Assembly (NCBI GenBank): GCA_963556495.2
Contig: OY747701.1
Location: 41,960,001-42,024,000, forward strand
Source: Valencia hispanica
Taxonomy: Eukaryota; Chordata; Actinopteri; Cyprinodontiformes; Valenciidae
Direction of reading: 5' to 3'
DNA: 64,000 bases
The translations under genes and the position numbers were made by a program. Under the pieces are notes generated by a model. It had not been told where the DNA came from, ran no database searches, and saw only the letters and a list, made by a program, of their open reading frames with translations. Of the stretch, positions 1 through 13,678 are shown piece by piece (the stretch's first letter is position 1; each line of letters begins with the position of its first letter).

Positions 1-2428
1 GATATCAACAAAAATAGGCTTTCTAACTGAGGTAAAAGTTAGGACACCCTACCATCTGATATCCAGTGTTATCCCCAGTGGCTAAAATAATTCAGCTGAG
101 ATGCTTCTTATAGCCATCTTAAAGCTGCTGATGTCTCTGACATCAGTCGGAGGGAAAGTTTCCTCCTCCCCTCACTTTCAGCTTCAAGATGTTTGACAGT
201 TTCTTGCATTCACAGTCCCTTTCAAGTCACCCCACATGAGCTCAAGATCTCGGCTTTGACCCAGGCCCAGACATTTTTTTTATTTTTTTATTCTCAGCCA
301 GTCCTTTGTGGATTTACTGGTATGTTTTGGGTCATCATGTTGTCTTTCAGGTTGTTGGCTTTTTTATATTACTTGAATTTCTCAGGTTTGTTATGATTGT
401 TAATAAACATGCATACATCCAAATATGCTAGAAAACAAACATGCAATAATATGGTGTCCTAGTATTTATAACATCACTACATGTATTAAAGCTACTGTTT
501 ACAGATTAAATGCAGCAATGCAATATGTACTAAAAACTATACCAAAATTTCTGCACACATTGTCCAGCTAGCTACTAATTCCTGGTGTATATTAAAAATT
601 TAAATGCACATTCTCAACATTAGCAGAATCTATAAGGATTTTGGTTTTGGTTTTCCACTGAATAGACAAAATGTGTAGAAGTTAGAGCAACCAAGTACTA
701 GAAACATTGTATAAATACTCCTGCCTTTGATTAAGACATCATTTACAAAAATCCCACTGCAGATTTGTGCTGTCCTCTGTTGTTCCTGTTTGAGTAGCAA
801 TGGTTTTAACGTGTACGCCTGGCATTGAAAACAAACTAAAAGCCTTGAGCTTCAGTAGCTTGGTGGTGGTGTGTGTCTCAGGCTGCTTTTTAATTGGCCC
901 GAACAACCCATCGCCAGAGCAGACACCCACCGTCTCTGCAGTGATGAAATGAATGCATTGTTGACCTCTGAGGGGGTAATGCCTGGGAGAGATTAGGCAA
1001 GTTCCTTCTCAGTAAAACAAGCCCTATTTTGGCCCCCAGCTCTCACGTGACTGACACGAGGTTACATTGTCCAATAGCTGGTAACACATCAGCGAGCACT
1101 CACACAAATATATATAACCTGTTAACATATACCAAGACATAGGATCCAGTTAATGTATACTGATGCTTTCCAATGCAGACATACATGCAGTGCTTGGGTT
1201 TCTACTATTAAAGTAACTTACTTGTTTGTGTCAGTCATTACTGCACTGGTATGTGGAAAATTGTATGATTGCTTTATGACCAGTAAGTACTTAGAACTAG
1301 TGACTGCCCATTGATAGTGTAAAGTAGTATAGTAGTAGTAGCAGTATTTCAAGTTCATTTTTGGCTGATTTATGTTGGGAAACCTTACAACACAGCACCA
1401 GAAATGAATAGAAATACTACAAATATTCAAACGAGACAGACATAATTGTTGACAGTAAGTTAAAAACATTTGCCACATTTGAGTCTAATCTTCTATATCA
1501 AAGAGTTTCAATTTTAAACAGTTTGTGGGCTTCCTGTCTTTTGTTTTTAATATTATTAACATTTAAGTCAGGATATAGTTTCTGCAAATGTAATGTATTC
1601 CCCTCTCTTCCCCTCTTTTCAAGTTATTTTACTACATCCTTGCTTATATGGGTTTACTTGTTTATTGATTTGTGCATGTGGGTATATATTGTGGCATCTG
1701 GATTGTGTCGTATACCTGGATGTGTGGGATTTACATTCAGACAGAAACTGACTGACTGCACAGGTGTAACTGACAGGTGTGTCTTTTTTTTTTGACCTGA
1801 TAGCTTCTAAGTATTTTGTTATATTTTAATATTTTCCTTGTTTTTGTGTCTCTGTGTTTCACATAAAGTAGAAAACAGATTTTACAATGCACTATAAAAA
1901 CACACGCACCCTTTGTTTCTCACTCTCTGACAATATTTCTCATGGTGTTTTTGACCTCTGATGCCAGCTACTTCGTGAAGTGCACCAGTCCCTCTAGCAA
2001 AATCAAGTACACAACATGATGCTGCCACTGTCCTATTTCACAGTTAGACTGTCTCAGGTTTCTAATTACTTGGGGCGGGGGGGGGGGGGGGGGGTTCACA
2101 CCAAATGTAATGATGGTCGTTGTGGCCAAACAGTTAATCGGACCACAAGACATGTCTCCAATAATTGAGGTCTTTGTTCCTAAGGGCATTTGCAAACTAT
2201 AGTCCAACTGTAGATGTTGGTTTTAGAGTAAGGGCTTCTTCCTCTTTGAGTGGCATTTCTGTTTATGACAGTACAAGACATTACTGTGGATAATCAAACT
2301 CTTACCAAGTTCCTCTTGTTCTGGGGTTGATATGCACCTTTTGAACCAAAACACATTCATCTGTGGAATGCCGAACATGTCTCTTTCCTGAACAGTATAA
2401 TACCTGGATATAACTGTTTGAACAGATG
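1..2428. other. Intergenic, no gene recognised
   Basis: AT-rich DNA with only short, unconvincing open frames and no family I recognise. A run of G (interrupted by one C near its start) lies at about 2,073-2,094, and an imperfect AGT trinucleotide run lies near 1,325-1,345. No RNA gene or exon could be supported. Confidence 0.6.
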
Positions 2429-2430
2429 TA

Positions 2431-4063
<1,633 letters not shown>

Positions 4064-4065
4064 TA

Positions 4066-5539
4066 TATGGCACTTTCATCTTGCATCTAGAAATACCGTA
4101 TTACCCAAGGAAGAACCAGAATTTTGGTCCACAATTCTCATCCTGATGCTCTTGCTTTTTTCCATGATGTCACACATGAAGCAGTGTGTTTGAGTGGTTT
4201 GACATAAGGTACTTTCCCATAGACTTCCATTTAACTCACATTATATGAATTCAGCAATAGAAGCATATAAAGTTACAACATTATCATCTGGTGCTTTCTT
4301 GTTAATCCTAACTGAACAAAAACAGGAACCCCCCTTTCCCTATCAGGCATCTGTATTTCAAATATTTGCTTTCATAGGTGTAATGTGTGTAGTATTTTTG
4401 CAACAGCTCAGTTTCTTACCTCTTCAAACATCCCATTTTTCCAGACATAACACAAATGCCGAAAAATATGGTATTCAGTTTGAACCTAGTCTTCATTCCA
4501 TCCTTCAAGAAAAATATGAAATTTGTTGCTGTTTAAGATTGTTCAGTTTTACAACTTGCTAATGAAAGGCATTGATTTTTTACTAGAAAAAAATGCAAGG
4601 TTTAACATAGCAGCTTCATTTGTGTTGTTACATTTGATTTTAAAACTGCTGTACAGATTGTACAATGTTTTTTGGCACATTGTGCAAAAAATAAAGTGTC
4701 TAACAATCTTTTATTTTCAAACAATTTTTTATGCAAGTAATTGTTTATTTCTTGCTCCATTTTTGGTGTGTTTTTCTGTTATAAAGATGGATGAAAATGA
4801 AATTTAAAAATGATAAATTATTTCAAAGTCCATGACAGGCCTACAAGCATTACTTACTTTTACTGCAATCATTTTGCAATATAAGCCTTAGCTAGCACTT
4901 TGCCAAGCCCGTACTGAGTCTCTCACAAGTTCAGCAACTTTCCCTGTCCCTCCTGTTCTCCTCCATGCTCACACTCCCTCTCGCTTTGGCCTCTTGTTCC
5001 TCCCTGAATGGGTCAGTTCCTAGAAACCCCAGCACGTTTCCTTGTTTTCCTGCTCTGTTCGAGAGTCCATATATACATGTGTGTGTGTGTATGTGTGTGT
5101 GTGCGTGTGTGTGAACTATGTGGGTTCATCAGGCACAGGGCCAAAGTGAATGGTCACATGGTCTGCAGTTACATAACACAAGGTATGTGTGTACTGACAG
5201 CAAAGTTTGATCGATAGTCATTAAGTCTAACACATGTTGGCACAAGAGTTCTATCCACATTCACACACACACACGCACGCACGCACACACAGACACTCAC
5301 AATCTGATGCCAAAGCACAAATGAAGGCCCAGAATACCAAACGGAACCAGACCCAAATAGCTGTGACTTTAAGCTGAGGGAGGTGGTTCCTGGAAACTTT
5401 AAGCAACAACTAAAGGGGCCATGAGACTATGCTGAGGGAGACTCTCTAAGGACGAGTAGAAACTGTTTCATTACAGTATGATTTTAAAAGTTTATATCAA
5501 CAGTTTTATTTACAGAGTTCTGTGTTTTGACTGACGCAA
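4066..5539. other. Intergenic with CA/TG microsatellites
   Basis: No gene recognised. A TG-rich microsatellite lies at about 5,076-5,113 and a CA-rich one at about 5,262-5,292. The open frames here are short and resemble no family known to me. Confidence 0.6.
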
Positions 5540-5690
5540 TGTGCTGGGATTCCTTAAATAGGAAACTTTTTAACTGATTGGAATGTTTGTATAAATGTAT
5601 TGAAATGACTTCTTGTTAAGTGCCTTGAGATGACATATGTTGTGAATTGGCGCTATATAAATAAACTGAATTGAAACTGAATTGAAATTG
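5540..5690 (+). repeat. LINE-type 3' tail
   Basis: The sequence contains AAGTGCCTTGAGATGACAT, then GGCGCTATATAAATAAAC, and ends in imperfect GAATT repeats. This matches the common 3' end of fish non-LTR retrotransposons. No coding part is attached, as expected for a 5'-truncated insertion. The left limit is approximate. Confidence 0.6.
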
Positions 5691-6839
5691 TTTTAAGGTG
5701 ATAAAAAACTTTTTGAAACACATAAAAAAAGTTTATCTAGGTTTATCTAAAACTTTGTTTGTAATGATCAGTTTAACAGAGCCAAAGTGCAGACAGTCAC
5801 TTCCGAACTGCATAATTGAGAATTTAAAAATAAGAGGAAAAACCAACAGATGATGAAAAGATTGTAAAACATAGGCACAAAAATCAGGAATGGAATGCAC
5901 AAAGAAAACAGTAGAATCTGGCAGGGCATGAATGACACTGACAGGCTTAAGTAATGGGGACAACAGGCGAGATAAGATGACAATTAAACTAGAAACAGGT
6001 GAATGGAATTAAGCAAATGAACACGCAGATGTGGAAGCATGAACAACTGTGTGATCATGGCACAGGAAAGCATGTAAGACACAAAAAACAAAACAAGAAA
6101 AGATCTAAGGCCTGCTCAACACGTGTATAGTTTCAACAACAGTCTGTAAAAACAGCACCAAAATAATAAAAAACCTTTGTCCACATGAAGTCACACAAAC
6201 TGGCTTAAAATGCTGCAGTACATATGCCGGGCCCACTGGTGGCGCTGTGACACTGCCAGAGAAACACAAAAAAGAACACCGAGCATGCACAGTCAACCAG
6301 GTGGCACACACAACAAATCTAGCTTCAAGTGAGAGCTTTATTCAAAACCATATCGTGTCTGTGGTTCTCCGGATCCATGTTTTGCTGCTGGTGATAGAGA
6401 AAGGGCAGTAAATCATACTCTAGGATCTATAATAAGGTCAGTATTTGCTTTATTAGGACCGGAACACCGTATGGCGCCATGTTTGTTTACTTTGTCAAAG
6501 AGTTGTGCATGCGTGGTAAATAGGAATGGGGCTGCAACGTCATCCACTCAGAGTAAATGCCGGAGAGCTCATAATCGCAGAGACAACTGAGACACCATTG
6601 TGAGATTTCTTCACTCTGGGACCCAGTTTCAAACATGATTATTTACAGTGACCTAAAACGCAGGCTCCTTGTGGATGAGACACCTATTCAATAAAATATG
6701 CTCAATATATATATCAATATCAATATATCAATATTGCTGCTACACCTGGTTTCATCTCCGTGTAGACAGGGCCTAAGAAACTCGACTCACTTGGCTCCCC
6801 AGGCCTCTAACACGTTTTTAATTACTCAGCGGTATACAT
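5691..6839. other. Intergenic, no gene recognised
   Basis: No supported exon. Around 6,450-6,770 there are phrases typical of fish non-autonomous DNA elements, ending in GTGTAGACAGGGCC, with a short AT/ATATC-rich run near 6,700-6,735. I could not find clean terminal repeats. Confidence 0.45.
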
Positions 6840-7326
6840 AGATGTTTTATCCTTCACCTCAGCCATGGACTCTTCTAATTCCACAAGTTTGACTTCAACC
6901 AAGTCAGGAAATGCTGCTACCCCCTTTGCCTCCCCCTCCCACTTGTCTGTCTCCAAAAGTCAGGTGAAGAGGCAGCTGGAGAAACTGAACCGGAACAAGG
7001 CTGCGAGTCCACATGGTGTCAGCCCCAGAGTCCTGAAGGCCTGTGCAGAGCAGCTCTGTGGGATTCTGCAGCACCTCTTCAACCTTAGCCTAACTCAGGA
7101 GACGGTTCCAGTGTTGTGGAAGACATCCTGCCTTGTTCCAGTACCCAAAAGAACTCACCCATCAGTCATCAATGACTATAGACCCGTTGCCCTGACATCC
7201 CATATCTTGAAGGTCCTGGAGAGACTCCTGTTGGCACCCCTGAGTAAGCAAACAAGAACGTATCAGGACCCACTGCAGTTTGCTTATCGCTGTGGAGTTG
7301 GAGTTGAAGATGCCATCATCCACCTA

Positions 7327-8699
7327 CAGTGGCTTGCAAAAGTATTCGGCCCCCTTGAACTTTTCCACATTTTGTCACATTACAGCCACAAACATGAATC
7401 AATTTTATTGGAATTACACGTGAAAGACCAAAACAAAGTGGTGTACACGTGAGAAGTGGAACAAAAATCATACATGATTCCAAACATTTTTTACAAATAA
7501 ATAACTGAAAAGTGGGGTGTGCGTAATTATTCAGCCCCCTTTGGTCTGAGTGCAGTCAGTTGCCCATAGACATTGCCTGATGAGTGCTAATGACTAAATG
7601 ACTAAATAGTGTCACTAATAATGTCAGTACAAATACAGCTGCCCTGTGACGGCCTCAGAGGTTGTCTAAGAGAATGTTGGGAGCAACAACACCATGAAGT
7701 CCAAAGAACACACCAGAAAGGTCAGGGATAACGTTATTGAGAAATTTAAAGCAGGCTTAGGCTACAAAAAGATTTCCCAAGCCTTGAACATCCCACGGAG
7801 CCTTGTTCAAGCGATCATTCAGAAATGGAAGGAGTATGGCACAACTGTAAACCTACCAAGACAAGGCCGTCCACCTAAACTCACAGGCCGAACAAGGAGA
7901 GCACTGATCAGAAATGCAGCCAAGAGGCCCATGGTGACTCTGGACGAGCTGCAGAGATCTACAGCTCAGGTGGGGGAATCTTTCCATAGGACAACTATTA
8001 GTGGTGCACTGCACAAAGTTGGCCTTTATGGAAGAGTGGCAATAAGAAGAAAACCATAAGAAGTCCCATTTGCAGTTTGCCACAAGCCATGTGGGGGACA
8101 CAGCAAACATGTGGAAGAAGGTGCTCTGGTCAGATGAGACCAAAATGGAAAACGCTATGTGTGGCGGAAAACTAACACTGTACATCACTCTGAAAACACC
8201 ATCCCCACTGTCAAATATGGTGGTGGCAGCATCATGCTCTGGGGGTGCTTCTCTTCAGCAGGGGCAGGGAAGCTGGTCAGAGTTGATGGGAAGATGGATG
8301 GAGCCAAATACAGGGCAATCTTGGAAGAAAACCTCTTGGAGTCTGCAAAAGACTTGAGACTGGGGCGGAGGTTCATCTTCCAGCAGGACAACAACCTTAA
8401 ACATAAAGCCAGGGCAACAATGGAATGGTTTAAAACAAAACATATCCATGTGTTAGAATGGCCCAGTCAAAGTCCAGATCTAAATCCAATCGAGAATATG
8501 TGTCAAGATCTGAAAACTACTGTTCACAAATGCTGTCCATCTAATCTGACTGAGCTGGAGCTGTTTTGCAAAGAAGAATGGGCAATAATTTCAGTCTTTA
8601 GATGTGCAAAGCTGGTAGAGACATACCCTAAAGGACTGGCAGCTGTAATTTCAGCAAAATGTGGTTCTACAAAGTTTGATTTAGGGGGCTGAATAATTT
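7327..8699 (+). mobile_element. Tc1/mariner element B nested in the LINE
   Basis: Begins CAGTGGCTTGCAAAAGTATT after a TA at 7,325-7,326. On the right it ends with GGGGGCTGAATAATTTT, which is the inner part of the matching inverted repeat. The outer dozen bases and the second TA are missing. LINE coding sequence resumes at once with TTCTCCAGTGCATTT (FSSAF), while LINE codons between the IIHL and FSSAF blocks are absent. A single deletion therefore removed the Tc1 end plus neighbouring LINE DNA. Confidence 0.9.
7694..8692 (+). pseudogene. Tc1 transposase (element B), frameshifted
   Basis: DD34E transposase remnant starting MKSKEHTRKVRDNV. The helix-turn-helix half reads to 8,059, where an indel near RRKP causes a stop. 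A second lesion lies after SDETKME (about 8,145), where a short segment is missing and the frame changes. The C-terminal half (8,159-8,692) is open. It has HGGG-type YGGGSIMLWGCF, the second catalytic Asp in FQQDNNLKH, and the Glu of NPIEN 34 residues later. At least two lesions make it non-functional. Confidence 0.9.
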
Positions 8700-9760
8700 T
8701 CTCCAGTGCATTTAATACAATTCAGCCTGATTTGCTTTGTCAGAGACTCCTGAAGACACAGGTGGAGCCCTCAACAATAACCTGGATCAATGACTACCTG
8801 ACCAACAGACCACAATTTGTGAGACTGAAGGATTGTGTGTCGAACCAGGTGGTCAGCAGCACAGGAGCACCACAGGGTACCGTACTCTCACCATTCCTTT
8901 TCACTCTGTACACCTCAGACTTCCAGTAAAAATCAGAGACCTGTCATCTGCAGAAATACTCAGAAGACTCTGCAATTGTCGGGTGTATCAGAGATGGACA
9001 AGAAGCTGAATACAGAGAGCTGGTGGACCGCTTTGTGACATGGTGTGGAAACAATCGTCTCACCTTGAATGTGAACAAAACAAAGGAGATGATTGTAGAT
9101 CTCAGAAGAAACAGGGATAAGTCAAACACTGTTTCCATCATGGGAGAAGGAGTGGATGGGGTTGAGGAGTATAAATACCTCGGAGTTCACCTTGACAACA
9201 GACTGGACTGGAGGCGCAACAGTGAAACCGTCTACAAGAAGGGACAGAGCAGACTGTACTTCTTGAGGAAGCTTAGGTCCTTCAAGGTTTGCAGCAAGAT
9301 GCTGGAGATCTTCTTCAAGTCTGTTGTGGAGAGTGTAATCTCTTCAGCCGTCATTTGTTGGGGTAGCAGCATCAGAGCCTGGGATTTAAAAAGGCTAAAC
9401 AACCTGATAAAGAAGGTTGGTTCTGTTCTTGGGACAACTGTGGAAAATCTGGAGATGATAATGCAAAGAAGGATTTTTCATAAAATCAAAAAAAATTATG
9501 GACAACCCTGAGCATCCTCTTCATGAGACTGTCACACAACAACAGAGTGTCTTCAGTCGGAGGCTTCTTCAGTTTCGCTGCAATACAGACCGCTACAGGA
9601 AATCCTTCCAGCCCACAGCCATCATCATCTACAACAACTCCTTAAAGAATTAATTATATGAGCTATACCAACACTAAATTTCCCTCTGGGATCAATAAAG
9701 TATTTTTGAATTTGAATTTGAATTTGAATTTGAATTGAATTTGAATTTGAATTAAATGGA

Positions 9761-11810
9761 CAACAGGGAACTAATAAAAATACAAACACTGCAGCTCGTG
9801 ACTGGGATAATCTAAAGAAAAAACTATTAATATTATGGAAGGGGAGCACAAGAATAAACCATAAAAAAGACCTGAAGGAAATAATTACTATGACAGAAAC
9901 CATGAAACATAAATAACCCATGAGATATGATCACAAGCTAAAATCCAAAAACTTAATCACCCAAGGATTGTGACACTGTCAAGCAAGCATCTTACATGCA
10001 TTTACAGGTATTATCTAAATACACAGTTAAAGAAATACAAACATATACAGTTTATGTTATACATGTTTTTTGAAATTTTTAATTATCTAAATTTTTATGA
10101 AGAGCAAAAATTGACATTTTATGTTAGGCTAAAAAACATATGTAAGATTGTTATTTTTATAAATGTATTTTGAGTAAAGCAGTCATGTGTTGATAACAAT
10201 ACATTTAAGATCTTCAGACCAAACTTGTGTTTATGTTTGTTTTCCTAAACTGCAACTAATAACCTTAAAGCAGGTAGTTTTAAAAACCCTTATGCAAAGA
10301 GAATTTAATGTTTCTTTCCTATTATGGAGTGAGCTTGCAGTTACAGTCAAAAAAGTTACTTGTTTCTTACATGATATTCAATTTTAAGTTATGAAATGTA
10401 CTAACTTTACAAGTGCAATAAAATAGTGGAGGGCCAAATGTGCTAATGAACAAACTAATTCACCTTGTCTCTATGTCTTTGGCTTCGCACTGTTTGCAAG
10501 TCGACAGTCACTAAAGACGCAATGGGTTCTTTGCATGAATGTCAATCCTATTCTTGTCTCTGCAGTCACATACAAGACTTATGTTTCTTCCTAATAGTAA
10601 CGTGATCTTGGTCCTCTCTCGAGTTTATATACAGCATGTACCTTATGTGTAATTTGAAGATTTAGTTTGCACAGATTTGTTTTTCCATACAGTGTTGTGA
10701 TATTGCTATTAACTGTCCCTTAACTTAGTAATAGAACACTGATACTTATATAAACCAGACATCAATAAACACATCATTTAAGGTAAATAATTTATTAGTG
10801 CATAATCATAAGTCACCTCTGAGAGGCTTTGTGTTGTTGCACCACAGCTAAAAAAAGCCTTCCAGTGTGGTGATAAAGGCAAATATATGCTTTAAAGTGT
10901 AAAATCAACAGTTAACACAGTAAAAGGGAAATTTACTCACTTTTTGTTGTCTCATTCATTTGTTTTCTACCAACAGTTTCTATAGTTCAACAGAGAAAAA
11001 GAGGAAGTCTTCATTTTGTTTTTTTCTCAAAAGGGAACTTGCCGTTCAACAGATTTGTAAGTAATCATCTTAGTAATTGTTCAAGAAAAAGTTTTTTTGT
11101 CATCATTCTTATGCAGTTTGTCTTCCTACTGTTGCTTTGTTTCATTTACATAATTTTAAGAAGTTTTAACAAATCTTATTGGAAAACATGACAAATATTT
11201 TATCATATGTTCATTTGATGTATTAAAATGGCACATAAACCACTTAAATATATAGCATATTGAGAATAAGCTTGAGAGTGACATTTTAACTGGATGCATC
11301 AGCTAATGTTAAATAAATTATCTTGAAATTTTAATTTCTTATTTTCTTTAAATGGTTCATTTATTACTCCAGATAGCAACTGATGCGTTTTAAAGCTTCA
11401 GAATGGGTCAAAGCGTTGCTTCTGAGACACGAGTTGATACATTTACCATTTGAAAAAAGCACACCCAAAACCCATCAAAAACATCACAAAGCTAGTCATA
11501 ATCAACTTATATACAGTTTTTTTCTAAACCTCAACTAATATCCTTTAAAATGTTTATCAACTAATGCTGATTATTTATAATTCATTATTAAAACCAGAAG
11601 ACCAGGGGTTGAATTGGTGTCGAGCCATAAACCAAGGACTAAGTGTGGGTCAGTTCTCAAAAGTTTTAAAAAGTTATTGTTTCAAAACCTCTTAAAGTTT
11701 TCATCATACCATTCCTATACTTTTGTTCCATCGTCACAAAACTAACTGGAGTGACCAGATTCCTCTGTAAATTGTATGGAGAACGGAGTAAGAGTGTTGC
11801 TCCTCTCGTA
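9761..11810. other. Intergenic, AT-rich
   Basis: No gene recognised. The open frames are short, low-complexity and AT-driven. No repeat with definable ends was found by eye. Confidence 0.55.
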
Positions 11811-12015
11811 CACTGAAAAAAGAGAATGTAGCTCCAACTTAAATAAATTGCATTAATTGAATTAAGTTCATCCAACTTATTTATTTACATTTGTTTAACT
11901 TAACAACTTAATAAACTTAATTAATTTACTTGAAATTACTCATTTAATTCAATTAAATGAGACCAAATTAACGCAATTTCTTTAAGTTGGATCCCCGATT
12001 CTCTTTTTTTCAGTG
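11811..12015. mobile_element. 205-bp MITE with TA duplication
   Basis: A short non-autonomous DNA transposon. The left end reads CACTGAAAAAAGAGAAT and the right end is its near-perfect reverse complement (ATTCTCTTTTTTTCAGTG). The inverted similarity continues inward through CCAACTTAAATAAATTGC against its counterpart. TA flanks both sides (11,809-11,810 and 12,016-12,017). The interior is AT-rich with no coding capacity. Target choice and size fit a mariner-derived MITE. Confidence 0.88.
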
Positions 12016-12017
12016 TA

Positions 12018-13354
12018 CTACCAGTTAAGTGATTGAAAGTAGACACCAACACTTTCCCCTTGCTTATAAGAAAATGAGTTTTGACCATTTGGAAATGTTT
12101 CCACTTGTGAAAAACACTGATAGTAATGCTATGGAAACTAAAAGAGCACCACCATAATTGGTACAACACTGTTTCGAAACCACAACTGGCAGTTTAAGAA
12201 TGGCATGTGTGATTTACAACACTGCCGGTTCTACCCAAGCGGAAAGCCTAGTTAATCACATCCTAATATCGTGGATAAACTTGTTTGTGAAGCCTTTTAC
12301 ATCACAGCTCCAATAAGCCATTGTTGAAGTGTGGGATCTCTTTTCTCTCAATGGCCTTCCTTCTCTAATTGATTTGGCAAAATTGTGTCGATTCCGACTG
12401 CTGCACAAACACGAACATATGTAGCCGTCATTTTTACTTCAGTGAAAAGAGTGACGTCTTGTCCTCTTCTGTGCATGCGGGATGCTTTAGGGCTGTGAAT
12501 CATTCACCCTGAAGCATGTGTGCTGTCGCATTTTAGTTATAGTGTGAACAACCAAACAAAAATAAAATTGGATATTATCAAATCATTGGAACTGAGCATT
12601 AGGGCCTGCAGTGTGAACATAGCCAACAACCAAGATGTGGGGATAAGATTACAAAAGCTCAGTATAGAAAGGTGAAAGATAAAAACGCTATTTTCATTCG
12701 TGGACATAACCAATGACAATAGGTGCGTTTCCACTATCATAATTTCAGGGTAATTTGACCAGACCTTCCTGATATGCAGGTGTCTCCACTTCATCAGGCC
12801 GGGCCGACAGGGCCATTTTCGTGGACCATTTCACGAACCAACAGAGTACCTCTATGGGGGTATGTACTCGGAATGGTCCAATTGAGTATCTCAGCTGTGA
12901 TTATGTCGTGCTGATTGGTTGTAATTCAGAGGGAAATTAGCAGACGACGCCAAACAACCGGCTTTGTAAAATTAAGAAGAGTTGCTGGTAAAGTGGTTTA
13001 TAACAACAGCAAACAGAAACAAGCCCTGCTTCTTCCAAATGTCAATCTCTTGTTATTTCTGCTGCTCTCGGCGCCTTTTTGCACTAATCAGTGACACTAC
13101 TTGCGGCTGAAACAGTCATGATACGCGGATGTCTTTAGCTGATTCCTTAAAGGGCTGAATGTGTATGGAGACACGGTGGCTTAGAGTAGTGGCCCAACAG
13201 ATTACCCGTCAGAAAAAGATATAATTACCGTGAAGTTCTGCCTGTTGGAAAAGTGCCTAATGGACAACATGACAAGCCCATGGATCTGGGCTTGAAACGC
13301 ACTTGGGTTGTCTACAAGCCTTGACTGCAAAACTAGCACGGTACCCTGTGAAGA
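12018..13354. other. Intergenic, possible DNA-element debris
   Basis: No supported exon. Around 12,720-13,000 the phrase GTGCGTTTCCACTATC and nearby GC-richer text resemble fish non-autonomous DNA transposons, but I could not pair termini. Confidence 0.4.
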
Positions 13355-13678
13355 TTTCAAATGGGTTGCATGGTAGTAGGAATTCGTCCCGTAATCGGTG
13401 GGTTGCCGGTTCAAATCTCCGCTCTATCCATCTCGGTTGTTGTGTCCTTGGGCAAGACACTTCACCCCTGCTGGTGGTGGTCAGAGGGCCCTAGTGGCGC
13501 CTGTGTCCGGCAGCCTCGCCACTGTCAGTGTGCCCCAGTGCAACTGTGGCTAAAATGTAGTAGCTTGCCACCATCAATGTGTGAATGTGTGCGTGAAAAT
13601 GTAAAGCTGAATGTAGTGTAAAGCGCTTTGTGGTCCTCTGACTGAAAAAGCCTTATACAAATGCAGCCCATTCTGTAT
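13355..13678 (+). mobile_element. tRNA-derived SINE
   Basis: A polymerase III B-box-like GGTTCAAATC lies at 13,408-13,417, about 45 nt into a degraded tRNA-like head. It is followed by a body containing TCCTTGGGCAAGACACTTCA and CCAGTGCAACTGTGGCT. The 3' part reads AAAGCGCTTTGTGGTC and ends near ACAAATGCAG, resembling LINE tails that such SINEs borrow. No long open frame is meaningful here. The A box is too degraded to place with certainty. Confidence 0.75.

Larger units (their letters stand above)
6840..9760 (+). mobile_element. L2/CR1-like LINE relic, split by a Tc1
   Basis: Remains of a non-LTR retrotransposon ORF2 in two parts, about 6,840-7,326 and 8,700-9,760. The left part has early reverse-transcriptase blocks (NDYRPVALTSHILKVLERLLL). 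The right part has the later blocks (TGAPQGTVLSPFLFTLYT, then LDNRLDWRRN and YFLRKLRSFKVCSKMLE). The active-site block, normally YSDD in relatives, reads YSED. A TAA at 8,927-8,929 also breaks the frame. The 3' end reads CCCTCTGGGATCAATAAAG and runs into TGAATT-type repeats (about 9,706-9,755), typical of L2-clade elements. The family call is from memory; the left edge is approximate. Confidence 0.85.

Noticed and set aside
2073..2094. Long G run considered as a G-quadruplex control element
   Set aside because: Isolated homopolymer far from any gene; length is also prone to assembly error.
4245..4807. Overlapping open frames of 94-105 codons
   Set aside because: AT-driven, no family resemblance, no splice or promoter context.
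5076..5300. CA/TG repeats considered as Z-DNA or regulatory element
   Set aside because: Ordinary dinucleotide microsatellites; nothing ties them to a gene.
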